A stretch of 64,000 bases of DNA from Streptomyces iconiensis. GTDB taxonomy: Bacteria; Actinomycetota; Actinomycetes; Streptomycetales; Streptomycetaceae. Location of the stretch: NCBI RefSeq assembly GCF_028657195.3, contig NZ_JANCPR020000031.1:47873-111872 (forward strand). The letters are read 5' to 3'. Below are positions 41,048 through 52,960 of this stretch, one piece after another; positions within the stretch are counted from its first letter, which is position 1, and every line of letters begins with the position of its first letter. The position numbers were made by a program, and so were the translations under genes. Under the pieces are notes generated by a model, which had not been told where the DNA came from, did not search any database, and worked only from the letters and a program-made list of their open reading frames with translations.

Positions 41048-41782
41048 ATGGCCCCACACCATGCACGCTCTGCGCGCCGCACAGCCTCCGTACGCCCGGC
41101 GCTCGCCACGCTGGCGGTTGCCGCGGCGCTCCTGGCCGCCGGCTGCGGCCAGTCGTCCTCGCCCTCCGGTTCCGTCTCCCCCTCGGACGGTGCGGGCAGT
41201 TCGCGCCCCGCCGACCCCTCCCCCGGCACGAAGGGGGAGAGCGCGGCAGGTGACGGCGCCGCGGGCTCCGCCGCACCCTCGTCCGCCCCGGCCACCGCCC
41301 CGTCCCCGGAGGGCGAGGGCACGACCGGCCCCTCGCGGCAGGCCGCCGGTTTCCCGTGGTGCTCCCCCGGCGCGCTCTCCGTCGCGCTGCGCGAGATGGA
41401 GCCCGCCGCCGGGAACCGCTATGCCGCTCTCGTGTTCACCAACACCTCGAACGAGCCGTGCCGCACCAGCGGCTGGCCCGGGCTCCAGCTCACCTCCGAC
41501 GCCGGCCGCACCATCCCGACCGACACCGAACGGGACCGCTCGGTACGTTCCCGGCCCCTCACCCTGAAACCGGACGACCGGGCCTGGAGCAGGCTGCACT
41601 GGACGGTCGTACCCGGTACGGGCGATCCCGCGGACGGCGCGTGCCCCGAGCCGGGCGCGCTGCGGGTCATCCCGCCCGACGAGCGGGGGCAATTGACGGC
41701 CGACTGGAAGCTGGGCACCGTGTGCGGCGCCGGCGAGATCGAGGCCACCGCCCTGCGCACCGGCGAGGGCCCCCGGCACTGA
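41048..41782 (+). CDS. DUF4232 lipoprotein
   Basis: A 244-residue secreted lipoprotein. The signal peptide ends in the lipobox LLAAGCG, placing the lipidated Cys at residue 33. A Ser/Pro/Gly-rich linker (35-100) follows, then a DUF4232 domain: CSPGALSVALREMEPAAGNR, VFTNTSNEPCRTSGWPGLQL and a conserved Cys pair. It is anchored outside the membrane; the function of DUF4232 is unknown. ATG 41048 follows CTGGAG. Confidence 0.87.
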   Translation: MAPHHARSARRTASVRPALATLAVAAALLAAGCGQSSSPSGSVSPSDGAGSSRPADPSPGTKGESAAGDGAAGSAAPSSAPATAPSPEGEGTTGPSRQAAGFPWCSPGALSVALREMEPAAGNRYAALVFTNTSNEPCRTSGWPGLQLTSDAGRTIPTDTERDRSVRSRPLTLKPDDRAWSRLHWTVVPGTGDPADGACPEPGALRVIPPDERGQLTADWKLGTVCGAGEIEATALRTGEGPRH

Positions 41783-41839
41783 ACCCGCACGCGAGCGCGA
41801 CCAGCCCCACGACGACCCGGGTCCGCGCGCCACGGCCGG

Positions 41840-41985
41840 GACACACGCACCCGCAACGGCAGGCCGCAGAGCGAACAGGCACAACAGAGCGCGGCAGGCG
41901 CACAGGGGGCAGACGCGACAGAGCAGCAGGCGCACAGGGCGGCAGGCGCACAAGGAGCGGGCACACAGGGCAGAGCGGCAGGCAC
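41840..41985. repeat. GGCAGGCGCACAGGG degenerate repeat
   Basis: Purine-biased copies of GCAGGCGCACAGGGC fill most of the 274-base gap after the lipoprotein gene, ending at the terminator hairpin. Confidence 0.75.
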
Positions 41986-41990
41986 GCGAA

Positions 41991-42022
41991 AGGCCGGCCC
42001 CGGCGGTTGCCGGGGCCGGCCT
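41991..42022. terminator. Bidirectional terminator hairpin
   Basis: AGGCCGGCCCCGGC and GCCGGGGCCGGCCT pair perfectly over 14 bases around a GGTT loop, between the convergent lipoprotein and PadR genes. A U-run is short or absent, as is usual in Streptomyces. Confidence 0.8.
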
Positions 42023-42056
42023 CTGTGCCGTCCGGAGGGCGGCGCCTCCGGCACGC

Positions 42057-42686
42057 TCAGTCCTCGTCCGCGAGGATCAGATAGAGCTTCTTGCGGGCGT
42101 CGTTGACGACACCGAGCGCCTTCTCCCGCTGCTCAGGGGTGCCGGTCGCCCATACCTGCTGGAACGCGGAGGCCAGGCTTCCGGCCGCCTTGCGTGCCTC
42201 GTGCATGGCCTCCCAGTCGACGCCGCGCCCCGCCTCTTCCCAGGGCGCCTCGGCTCCCGCCTCGGCCTCGGCCCTGCCGGCCTCGGTGAGCGTGAAGTGC
42301 TTCTTGCCACCCTCGCTCTCACTGCCGATCAGACCCTCGTCCTCCAGCAGTTGCAGCGTCGGGTAGACGGAGCCCGGGCTCGGCTTCCACCCGCCGCTGC
42401 GCTCGGCGATCTCCTGGATCATCTCGTACCCGTGCATGGGCCTGTCCTTGAGCAGCGCCAGGATCGACGCCCTGACGTCGCCGCGCCTGGCCCGGCCGCG
42501 CGGTCCGCCGCGCCCCCGGCCGCCGCCCCTGCCGAAGGGCGGTCCGTCGCCGAAGCCGGGGCCGAAGGGCCCGAAGGCGGGGCGTCCGCCCTCGCGTCCT
42601 CCCCATCCGCGCCCGGGCCCGCGGCCACGGCCGTGGCCACCCCTGCCCTGCTCGCGTGCTCCCTGTTCATATCCGTGTACATGCAT
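42057..42686 (-). CDS. PadR-family transcriptional regulator
   Basis: A 209-residue regulator. Residues 1-70 are a Gly/Arg-rich tail of the kind seen in many actinobacterial PadR proteins. The winged-helix domain follows: VRASILALLKDRPMHGYEMI, SPGSVYPTLQLLEDEGL and GGKKHFTLTEAG. PadR proteins usually repress a neighbouring transporter or their own gene. ATG 42686 follows GAAGGAG. It is divergent from the PhzF-family gene with AT-rich dyads between. Confidence 0.88.
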   Translation of the reverse strand: MHVHGYEQGAREQGRGGHGRGRGPGRGWGGREGGRPAFGPFGPGFGDGPPFGRGGGRGRGGPRGRARRGDVRASILALLKDRPMHGYEMIQEIAERSGGWKPSPGSVYPTLQLLEDEGLIGSESEGGKKHFTLTEAGRAEAEAGAEAPWEEAGRGVDWEAMHEARKAAGSLASAFQQVWATGTPEQREKALGVVNDARKKLYLILADED

Positions 42687-42732
42687 CGCTGACTCCTTCG
42701 TTTCTTGTCTTTGATCGGTCGCGATGCGTCAA

Positions 42733-42757
42733 CGATATATCGCTACCTATCGAATAG
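42733..42757. promoter_or_regulatory. AT-rich dyads, candidate PadR operator
   Basis: The palindrome CGATATATCG (42733-42742) and the imperfect dyad CTAT-CGA-ATAG lie about 50 bases upstream of the PadR start, in otherwise GC-rich DNA. Their position suits autoregulation. Confidence 0.5.
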
Positions 42758-42830
42758 CAACCCCCTGCCGGTCCACTCCTGTGACATTGGCCGTATCCGG
42801 GACCCAGCCGCGGGACTACGCTCCGCCGCC

Positions 42831-43655
42831 ATGAGGATCCGTACCGTCGACGCCTTCGCCGACCGCCCCTACACCGGCAATCCCGCCGCCGTTGTCCTCC
42901 TCGACAGCGGCCCGTTCCCCGAGGACTCCCGGCTCCAGGCGCTCGCCGCCGAGATGAACCTCGCCGAGACCGCGTTCGCGCACCCGCTGCCCGGCGACGC
43001 CGATGCCGACTGGGCGCTGCGCTGGTTCACCCCGAGCCATGAGGTCGCACTGTGCGGCCACGCCACGCTGGCCACGGCGCACTTGCTCGCCGGCGACGGC
43101 GCGGTGAAGCCGGGCGAGACGATGCGCTTCCGCTCGCTCAGCGGCGTACTCACCGCCACCGCGGCGCCCGACGGTGCCCTCACTCTCGACTTCCCCACGG
43201 CCACGCTCACCCCGACCGCCGTCCCGGAGAGCGCGGCAGCCGTGCTGGGCGCACAGGTCGTGGCCGCCTGGGAAACCGGCAGCCTGGACATGCTGCTGCT
43301 GGAGCTGCCCGACGAGGGAACGGTGCGCGGGCTGGCGCCCGACCTGAACGCCATCACCGCCTTCCCGAACCCCGCCGTGGTCGTCACCGCACGGGGAGAC
43401 GGCGTACGGGGCGTACACGACTACGTGTCCCGCGTGTTCGCACCCGCGCACGGCATCCCGGAGGACCCGGTCACCGGCAGCGCCCACACCGCGCTCGCCC
43501 CGCTGTGGTCCGGGCGGACCGGCCGCGACGACCTGACGGGGCTCCAGGTCTCCCCGCGTACGGGCTACGTGCGCACCGGCCTGCGGGGCGAGCGCACCCT
43601 GCTGACCGGTACCGCCGTCACCATGCTGGACGCACAGCTCCTCGTGGAACCGTGA
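42831..43655 (+). CDS. PhzF-family isomerase/epimerase-like protein
   Basis: A 274-residue PhzF-fold protein: VDAFADRPYTGNPAAVVLL with the start motif, the catalytic Glu in MNLAETAF, EVALCGHATLA and the second-half EDPVTGSAHTAL. The family includes phenazine isomerase PhzF and diaminopimelate-epimerase relatives; lone members usually have unknown substrates. ATG 42831 has no ribosome site. A TACGCT box ends eight bases before it, which fits a -10 element of a leaderless transcript. Confidence 0.85.
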   Translation: MRIRTVDAFADRPYTGNPAAVVLLDSGPFPEDSRLQALAAEMNLAETAFAHPLPGDADADWALRWFTPSHEVALCGHATLATAHLLAGDGAVKPGETMRFRSLSGVLTATAAPDGALTLDFPTATLTPTAVPESAAAVLGAQVVAAWETGSLDMLLLELPDEGTVRGLAPDLNAITAFPNPAVVVTARGDGVRGVHDYVSRVFAPAHGIPEDPVTGSAHTALAPLWSGRTGRDDLTGLQVSPRTGYVRTGLRGERTLLTGTAVTMLDAQLLVEP

Positions 43656-43704
43656 GTGCCGCCCACGCCGCGCGGCGCGCTGCTTCGCTACGAGGCACGC
43701 GCGC

Positions 43705-44520
43705 TCACGGCGTGGGCAGCCAGTCGACCTTCCCCGCGAGCAGCCCATACCCGACGAAGGCGACGATGTCGATCAGCGCGTGCGCGGCGACCAGCGGGCC
43801 GACTCGGCCCCAACGCCGGTACAGCAGCACGAAGATGACGCCCATCGCCATGTTCCCGAAGAACCCGCCGATGCCCTGGTAAAGGTGGTACGAGCCGCGC
43901 AGTACGGCGCTCGCGGAGAGCGCTGCCAGCGGCGACCAGCCCAACTGGTCCAGCCTGCGCAGCACATAGCCGACCACGATCACCTCCTCCACCACGGAGT
44001 TCTGCACGGCGGAGACGATCAGCACGGGGTACTTCCACCACACCTGGGGCAGCGATTCGGGCTCCACGGTGAGGTTCAGCCCCCCGGCCTGCGCCAGCAG
44101 GTAGAGCCCGATCCCGCAGCCGCCGATGGCCGCCGCGACGGCGGCACCCCAGCCCAGGTCGAAGCCCGGCCTGCGCAGGTCGAAGCCCAGCACCCGCAGC
44201 CCGCCCGTACGCTCCCGCAGCAGCAGGTGCGCCACCAGCGCGACCGGCACCAGCGCCGTGGCGACCGCGAACAGCTGCCAGGCCAGGTCGAGCCAGGGAC
44301 GCCCGGGCGCACGCGAGGAGTTGAGCTGAGCCGCCTGGTCGGCGAGGCCGCCCGGCTCGGTGAGCGCACCGAGGAAACTGATCAGCGAGGAGACCGCGCT
44401 CGCGCCCAGCGAGAGCGCGAGGACCAGCAGCAGCTCCGTACGCAGCGTCCGCCGCCGCAGCCCGTCGTCCGCCAGGTCCGCGCCCGTGGGCAGCGGGTCG
44501 TCAGGCGCCTGTGCGCGCAC
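43705..44520 (-). CDS. CPBP-family intramembrane protease
   Basis: A 271-residue multi-pass membrane protein with the CPBP (Abi/CAAX) motifs: double Glu in NSVVEEVIVVGYVLRRL, the second motif SYHLYQGIGGFFGN with His and the third in HALIDIVAF. It may cleave prenylated or other membrane substrates. GTG 44520 is preferred because GGGAGG precedes it; the longer frame upstream reads into the neighbouring promoter. It is divergent from the VWA gene. Confidence 0.85.
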   Translation of the reverse strand: MRAQAPDDPLPTGADLADDGLRRRTLRTELLLVLALSLGASAVSSLISFLGALTEPGGLADQAAQLNSSRAPGRPWLDLAWQLFAVATALVPVALVAHLLLRERTGGLRVLGFDLRRPGFDLGWGAAVAAAIGGCGIGLYLLAQAGGLNLTVEPESLPQVWWKYPVLIVSAVQNSVVEEVIVVGYVLRRLDQLGWSPLAALSASAVLRGSYHLYQGIGGFFGNMAMGVIFVLLYRRWGRVGPLVAAHALIDIVAFVGYGLLAGKVDWLPTP

Positions 44521-44796
44521 ACGAACCTCCCGTTCCGAACGCCGTGTCCATCCCGTTCCCTCTCCTCGAACCGCTGTCGGGCCACCGGCGCGCCACCTCA
44601 CGCCACCGTCCGGCCCCCGTGTCCCGTCCGCTGACTCCAGTTCAGCAATCGCGCCTCATCCGTACCGCCACCGCGCTAGGGTCGCGGAAACAGGTACGAA
44701 GATCGCGCGCGGCTGGCCGGGGGGACAAGCGCCGTCAGGGTGTGCCGTCCCTCCGTCGTTGCCGCCCCGACGGCTTCCAGGAGAGGCGCCCACGCC

Positions 44797-46605
44797 ATGC
44801 CACGTCACAGCTTGCCCGACGACTCCGGCATCTACGGCGCGAGGGGACCCCTCGCCATCGAACCGCCCCGCCGGTCCGGCTCGCGACGGCGCAACGTCAT
44901 GCTCGCCACGGCCCTGGTCGTCGCACTGGGCGCCGGCACGGCCGTGGCGGCGAAGAGCGGGCTCCTCCCCTTCGGCGGGGGCTGCGACGGATCCACCGTC
45001 GACCTGCGCGTGGCCGCCTCCCCCGACATCGCCCCGGCGCTGCGCACGGTCGCGGCCGAGGCGCGGGAGAACGAGGCGAAGTCGGACGGGCGCTGTCTGG
45101 ACGTGCACGTCAGCGAGCGTACGGGTGCCGAGGTCGCCGACACGCTCCAGGGCGGTGGCAAGGACGGCAGCGTCAACTACGACGTGTGGCTGCCCGATTC
45201 GAAGCTGTGGGTGGACCGCGCCTCCTCCTCGGGGCGGGCGCCTTCCCTGGAGACGGTCGGCAACGTCGCCGGCTCCCCGCTCGCCCTGGCCGCCGTTCCC
45301 TCGGCGGCCAGGAAGATGGGCTGGCCCGGCAAGAGCTACTCGTGGTCCCGTATCGCCGCCTCCGCGACCGGCGACGACGATCTGCGCATCGGCAGCGCCG
45401 ACCCGGCCCGCAGCGCCACGGGGCTGCTCGCGCTCACCCAGATCCAGAAGTCCACGCTCAAGGAGGGCGGCAAGGAGGCGGAGACCAAGACGGCCGCGGC
45501 GGCCAAACAGCTCTCCGAGCGCACCGCGCCGGGCGACTCGCAGGTCCTGGCCACCCTGCCGCGCGACGACTCGGGCGCCGAGCTGGGCAACCCGCAGCGC
45601 AACCAGGCCCTCGTCCTGTCCGAACAGGCCGCCTTCACCCACAACAAGGCCAAGGGCGATGCGCCGGGACTGCGGCTCTTCTACCCCAAGGACGGGGCCA
45701 CGCTCCTCGATTACCCGTACACCCTGGTCAACGACGAGAAAATGAGCACCGAGAAGAGCCGCGCCGCCATCCGCTTCCAGACCCTCATGGGCGACGCGCA
45801 GGGCCGCCGGGTCCTGGACAAGAACGGCTTCAGGCCGGTCAACGGCGAGGCCGACAAGGGCATCACCCGGCAGGCGGGCGGCCGTGAGCCCCAGCCGTAC
45901 ACCGCGACCCCGGCCGAGGCCCCGTCGACGGAGAGCGTCCGCACGGCGCTGGGCATGTGGACGATCACCGTGCAGAGCGCCAGGTTCATGCTCGTGGTGG
46001 ACTCCTCCGCGTCCATGTCGGCCCCCGTACAGGGCCGCCCCGGCCAGTCCCGGATGGACGTGACCAAGGCGTCGCTGATGCAGGGGCTCTCGCAGTTCAC
46101 GCCCGAGGACGAGGTCGGCCTGTGGGAGTTCTCGACCCGGCTGAAGGGCGACAAGGACTACAGGGAACTGGTGTCCACGGCACGCCTCGGCGACAGGAAG
46201 GACGACGGCGCGACCCAACGCGACAAGCTGACCTCGGCCTTCAGCCAGATGGAGCCGATACCCGGCGGCGCGACGGGCCTCTACGACACGGCGCTCGCCG
46301 CCTACAAAGAGGCGCACAAGGGTTACGCGAACGGGAAGTTCAACGCCGTCGTGATGCTGACCGACGGCGCCAACGAGGACCCCGGCAGCATCTCCCGCCA
46401 GGAGCTGACGGCGGAACTGGAGGAGCGGGGCGAGGGCAAGCGGCCCGTCCCGCTGATCGCCATCGCCGTGGGTCCCGACGCGGACGAGAAGGCGGCCAAG
46501 GAGATCGCCGAGGCGACCGGCGGCTCCGCCCACCAGGTCAACGACCCCTCGCAGATCCACACGGTCATCCTCAAGGCCATCATGGAGGCAGGCAGCAGAA
46601 GCTGA
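44797..46605 (+). CDS. Membrane-anchored substrate-binding and von Willebrand A domain protein
   Basis: A 602-residue exported protein. A single N-terminal transmembrane helix (VMLATALVVALGAGTAVAA, about residues 34-52) anchors it. A periplasmic-binding-protein-like domain (about 60-390) follows, with YDVWLPDSKLWVDRASSS and FYPKDGATLLDYPYTLV. A C-terminal VWA domain has the metal site MLVVDSSASM and a later TDGANEDPG. The combination is common in actinobacteria with no fixed function; adhesion or complex assembly outside the cell is likely. ATG 44797 follows GGAGAGG. Confidence 0.85.
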   Translation: MPRHSLPDDSGIYGARGPLAIEPPRRSGSRRRNVMLATALVVALGAGTAVAAKSGLLPFGGGCDGSTVDLRVAASPDIAPALRTVAAEARENEAKSDGRCLDVHVSERTGAEVADTLQGGGKDGSVNYDVWLPDSKLWVDRASSSGRAPSLETVGNVAGSPLALAAVPSAARKMGWPGKSYSWSRIAASATGDDDLRIGSADPARSATGLLALTQIQKSTLKEGGKEAETKTAAAAKQLSERTAPGDSQVLATLPRDDSGAELGNPQRNQALVLSEQAAFTHNKAKGDAPGLRLFYPKDGATLLDYPYTLVNDEKMSTEKSRAAIRFQTLMGDAQGRRVLDKNGFRPVNGEADKGITRQAGGREPQPYTATPAEAPSTESVRTALGMWTITVQSARFMLVVDSSASMSAPVQGRPGQSRMDVTKASLMQGLSQFTPEDEVGLWEFSTRLKGDKDYRELVSTARLGDRKDDGATQRDKLTSAFSQMEPIPGGATGLYDTALAAYKEAHKGYANGKFNAVVMLTDGANEDPGSISRQELTAELEERGEGKRPVPLIAIAVGPDADEKAAKEIAEATGGSAHQVNDPSQIHTVILKAIMEAGSRS

Positions 46606-46677
46606 CCGCCCCCACACGGAAGCAGCCGGCTCCCCGGGCCACCGAGCCCTACGCTCGCACCCTCACTCACTCACTCG

Positions 46678-46712
46678 CTCACGGCCCGTCCGGCCGACTC
46701 ACGGCCCGTCCG
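46678..46712. repeat. Duplicated 17-base gene end
   Basis: CTCACGGCCCGTCCGGCC occurs twice. One copy contains the stop of the glutamate-cysteine-ligase-like gene; the other lies just beyond, preceded by an ACTC tract. Confidence 0.75.
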
Positions 46713-48195
46713 GCCAGGTGTGCACCGGCTCTCCCGTGTCCACGAGTTCGCCGTAGGAGCGGGTGACCGCCGCGAGCGCCTTGTCCCTGTCGAGCCCCGC
46801 CTCCCGTGCCCGCCGATAGGCCGCGACCTGCCACGAGGCACCGTTGACCCGCCGTGCGCAGCGCTCTTCGATGACCGAGAGATAGTGGTCGCGGTCCCCC
46901 GGCTCCACTCCCCAGGCATCGAGTCCCGCGGCAGCCAGCGGAAGCAGTTCCTCCCGTACGAGGCGCGTCGCCGGCATCCGCACCATCCCCGGCACACGCC
47001 CCGAGCGTGGCCACCACAGCTCGGCGTCGATGCCGTGGCGGCATGCGGCGTCGAAGTTGCGTGCCGCGTCGGCGAACGGCATACGGGACCAAACGGGGCG
47101 CGGGTCGTCCGCCAGGGCGCGCACCAGGCCGTAGTAGAAGGCGGTGTTGGCGAGTACGTCGGTGACGGTCGGCCCGGCGGGCAGCACCCTGTTCTCCACA
47201 CGCAGATGGGGCGCACCGTCCATCACCCCGTACACCGGCCGGTTCCAGCGGTAGACCGTGCCGTTGTGCAGCACCATCTCGGCGAGCGAGGGCGTACCCC
47301 CGGCGGCGAGCACCCGCTGCGGGTCCTCGTCGTCGCATATGGGCAGCAGCGAGGGGAAGTAGCGCAGGTTCTCCTCGAACAGATCGTGGGCCGACCGTAT
47401 CCAGCGCTCCCCGAACCAGGTACGGGGCCGCACCCCCTGGTTGCTCAGCTCCGGCGGCCTGGTGTCGGTGGCCTGGAGGAAGAGCGGCACGCGCGACTCA
47501 CGCCACAGCTCACGGCCGAACAGAAAGGGCGAGTTGGCACCCATGGCGATCTGTGCGCCGCACACGGCCTGCGCCGCGTTCCACACGTCGGCGAACCTGC
47601 CCGGTGTCACCTGGAGATGGAGCTGCACGGATGTGCAGGCCGCCTCGGGCGCTATGGACTCCGAGGTGCAGGTCAGACGCTCGACCCCGGCGATGTCGAG
47701 CACGACCTCCTCGCCCCGCGAGGCCATGATCTGATCGTTGAGCAGCGTGTAGCGGTCGACGGCCGTGAGGTTCGCGGAGGTGAGGTCCTGGGCCGTGAGC
47801 GTCGGCAGAATTCCGATCATGATGATACGGGCCGACACCTCACGCGCCTGCCGGTCCGCGTATGCCAGTCCTGTGCGGAGTTCTTCAGCGAGTTGGTCGA
47901 GCACTCTCCCGGAGAGCGCGTGCGGCACGATATTCACTTCGAGGTTGAACTGTCCCAGCTCCGTCTGGAAATCCCGGCTCGCGATACGTTCAAGGACCTC
48001 CGCATTCCTCATGAGTGGCTGTCCCCCGGCATCGGCGAGATTCAACTCGATCTCCAGCCCCATGAGATTCCTCGGGCGGTCGAACCTCTTCTCCTCCAGA
48101 AGCTGCTCCAGCCCCCTCAGACACTTGTGGAGCTTCTGCCGGTACCGCTGTCGATCGGACAGGTCGAACCTGTCGGCCACGACCTTCTCTCCCAT
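46699..48195 (-). CDS. Glutamate-cysteine ligase family 2 (GCS2) enzyme
   Basis: A 498-residue carboxylate-amine ligase of the GCS2/YbdK/EgtA type. Landmarks are LMGLEIELNLADAGG (the E-x-E metal site), FNLEVNIVPHAL, SVQLHLQVTP and HLRVENRVLPAGP. It should join glutamate to an amino compound (cysteine in EgtA) with ATP. Glutathione is not made in Streptomyces, so a role in another gamma-glutamyl compound is more likely. ATG 48195 follows GAGGAGG. Alone on its strand here. Confidence 0.83.
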   Translation of the reverse strand: MGEKVVADRFDLSDRQRYRQKLHKCLRGLEQLLEEKRFDRPRNLMGLEIELNLADAGGQPLMRNAEVLERIASRDFQTELGQFNLEVNIVPHALSGRVLDQLAEELRTGLAYADRQAREVSARIIMIGILPTLTAQDLTSANLTAVDRYTLLNDQIMASRGEEVVLDIAGVERLTCTSESIAPEAACTSVQLHLQVTPGRFADVWNAAQAVCGAQIAMGANSPFLFGRELWRESRVPLFLQATDTRPPELSNQGVRPRTWFGERWIRSAHDLFEENLRYFPSLLPICDDEDPQRVLAAGGTPSLAEMVLHNGTVYRWNRPVYGVMDGAPHLRVENRVLPAGPTVTDVLANTAFYYGLVRALADDPRPVWSRMPFADAARNFDAACRHGIDAELWWPRSGRVPGMVRMPATRLVREELLPLAAAGLDAWGVEPGDRDHYLSVIEERCARRVNGASWQVAAYRRAREAGLDRDKALAAVTRSYGELVDTGEPVHTWPDGP

Positions 48196-48685
48196 CGGAG
48201 GGTCCCTCCTCGTCGGTCCGAGCGTGCACCGATGATGCCCTGCCGCGTACCGGATAACGCCTGCGGCTACTGACCGGGCGCGTAACTGCCGCTACGCTGG
48301 AGGTTGCTGGACGGCACATTCCTTCGGCATACGGCGGCGTCCTGACCCCGCTCTCAGGTCCAGCACCGGCGGATCGTGATAAAAACCGACGACATCCGGC
48401 CGACCGCGATTCCACCGGAATGCGAGGTCACCGCCGTATTCATGATCTCCGTGCAGGTAATTGCCCTGCCGATTCGGCCTGTTATGCCCTTACCGGAAAC
48501 ACCGGGAGAGGTTAGCGGAAACTCCACTCGAACACATCTCGTATAAACTCCGCGAACAGGCAGAGACTTGGCGCACCCGGCTAGCTCCTGTCGACGCCCC
48601 TCGCCGCCCCCGCGGCCACCCCCGCGCCGACACAGTCGTCCGCGCCCCCGCCGAGCACAGTGTCTCCGAAGAGAGGCGACCCGCC
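48196..48685. other. 490-base divergent promoter region
   Basis: No supported gene. The right half (about 48430-48560) is AT-richer than the surroundings and contains TATAAA and GATAAAAAC. It probably holds promoters for both flanking genes. A GAGAGGCGAC ribosome site precedes 48686. Confidence 0.45.
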
Positions 48686-49405
48686 ATGCCCCTGCACGTT
48701 CCCCCGGCTCCCGCTCCTGCCCTGCGCAGCGTTCTGACCGCCCTCGGCTCGCCAACGGCGGTCCGGGGCACCCGCGCCCCCGTCGCCCTGCGTCACGCAC
48801 AGGGCCCCCTGCGCCCCGAACTCCCGCTGCCCGCCCACGAGATGGTGAGCGTCGCCCCGTGCGACCCGGGCGCATCCCGCACCTCGCCACTGACACGGCT
48901 CACCGGCTGGCGCTTCCTGCTCCGCGACGCCGGCGCCGACCTCGCGGGGGCCGAGGCCACGGAGACCGACGCGACACACGCCGCGGCAGCGGGCACCGAA
49001 GGCGCCGCCACGGAAGGCGCGAGCACAGGCGCGGGTGGCGTAGGCACGCACGCGGGCTCCGCCGAGGCGGTGCTGACGGCCGACGGCTGGGCGTTCGGCC
49101 AGTTCCGCCAGGGCCCTTATGTCCTCTCGACCGTACGGGCCCTGCGCCAGGCGCAGTTACTGCCGACGGCCTACCAGCCCCGGCTGCTGTCCTTCCCTGA
49201 GCTGTACATGCTCACGCTCTGGCTGCACCGCGATGTCACGGCCGACCCGGCCTCCGGCTCGCCCGCGCCGTCTGATCTGCTGATCCCGCTGGCCCCCGCG
49301 CCGCCCGGAATCCCCGCCCATCAGCCGCACCGCGTGGACGCGCTGCTGCCGCTGCTGACACGCCGCCTCGTGCGCCCCGCGCCCCTTCTGCGTACGCCCG
49401 CTTAA
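48686..49405 (+). CDS. Hypothetical protein with TTA codon (239 aa)
   Basis: I do not recognise a family. The core is well ordered: LTRLTGWRFLLRDAG early, and DGWAFGQFRQGPYVLSTVRA followed by FPELYMLTLWLHRD later. An Ala/Thr/Gly-rich low-complexity linker (about 90-125) lies between. No signal peptide or membrane helix. Codon 158 is TTA, so translation may depend on the bldA tRNA. It sits between the GCS2-like gene and DUF5999 and is probably monocistronic. Confidence 0.65.
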   Translation: MPLHVPPAPAPALRSVLTALGSPTAVRGTRAPVALRHAQGPLRPELPLPAHEMVSVAPCDPGASRTSPLTRLTGWRFLLRDAGADLAGAEATETDATHAAAAGTEGAATEGASTGAGGVGTHAGSAEAVLTADGWAFGQFRQGPYVLSTVRALRQAQLLPTAYQPRLLSFPELYMLTLWLHRDVTADPASGSPAPSDLLIPLAPAPPGIPAHQPHRVDALLPLLTRRLVRPAPLLRTPA

Positions 49406-49685
49406 ACCGTCTTCCACCTGCGGCCCATCCGTACGCGCCCATGCCACCGTCCGTATGGACTAGTCCTCTCCGGTGTCCGAACCCCCCAAAGGGACCGTCT
49501 TGTTGAGCGCAACCGCCCGGTAGGGTGACGCGTCTGTCCGGTTGGGTAAGTGCTGACGCGAAATCCCTGCGGATTCGAGCCAGCGGCGGAACACTGGGGG
49601 ACGGACCGGAACTTACGGGGGGACGGCCATGGACATTCACAGCCGCAGGACCAACGCCACATCACTACGGAAGACGAAACCGACA

Positions 49686-49892
49686 ATGTGCCAGCACCAG
49701 CCACCATGCCCGACAGCGGACTCAGCAGACAGGGAAGCCGCCCAGCCCGTGGCTCACCACCCCGAGCAGGGATGGAGCCTCCTGTGCAATGGGGTTCTGC
49801 TGTTCGAGGACACCGGTGAGCTGCTGCCGGACGGCCAGATCATCGCTCCGCACAAGCCGCTCGGCACGCACCACATCGCAACAGCCGCCTGA
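49686..49892 (+). CDS. DUF5999 family protein
   Basis: A 68-residue protein starting MCQHQPPCPTADSADRE with the later GWSLLCNGVLLFEDTGELLP, the pattern of the DUF5999 family widespread in Streptomyces. It has Cys and His at both ends that could bind metal, but its function is unknown. The ATG at 49686 is preferred over an upstream in-frame start because the family begins MCxH; GGAAG precedes it. A terminator hairpin follows 45 bases after the stop. Confidence 0.82.
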   Translation: MCQHQPPCPTADSADREAAQPVAHHPEQGWSLLCNGVLLFEDTGELLPDGQIIAPHKPLGTHHIATAA

Positions 49893-49937
49893 GGGGCGGT
49901 AACCGAGGCAACAGCGCGACATCCCGCACAGCACACA

Positions 49938-49971
49938 CAGGGCCGGCACGGCAACCGCCGCACCGGCCCTG
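49938..49971. terminator. Terminator hairpin between DUF5999 gene and gcvP
   Basis: CAGGGCCGG and CCGGCCCTG form the outer stem; CGGC-AACC-GCCG forms an inner stem. It sits between convergent genes and can serve both. Confidence 0.75.
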
Positions 49972-50010
49972 ACATGTTCCGGGTCCGCTGAGCCCCCGCG
50001 CCCTCTCCGG

Positions 50011-52905
<2,895 letters not shown>

Positions 52906-52939
52906 CTGCGGGGGCCTCCTGGTCTCTGCGACCTACGAG

Positions 52940-52959
52940 GGGCACCTTGACGGGTGCCC
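52940..52959 (-). promoter_or_regulatory. Expression-platform hairpin of the glycine riboswitch
   Basis: GGGCACC-CGTCAA-GGTGCCC on the minus strand folds between the second aptamer and the gcvP ribosome site. It probably gates translation or transcription. Confidence 0.55.
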
Positions 52960-52960
52960 G

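Noticed and set aside
42831..43655. PhzF-family gene as evidence for a phenazine cluster
   Set aside because: No other phz gene is present. Lone PhzF relatives are common and of unknown function.
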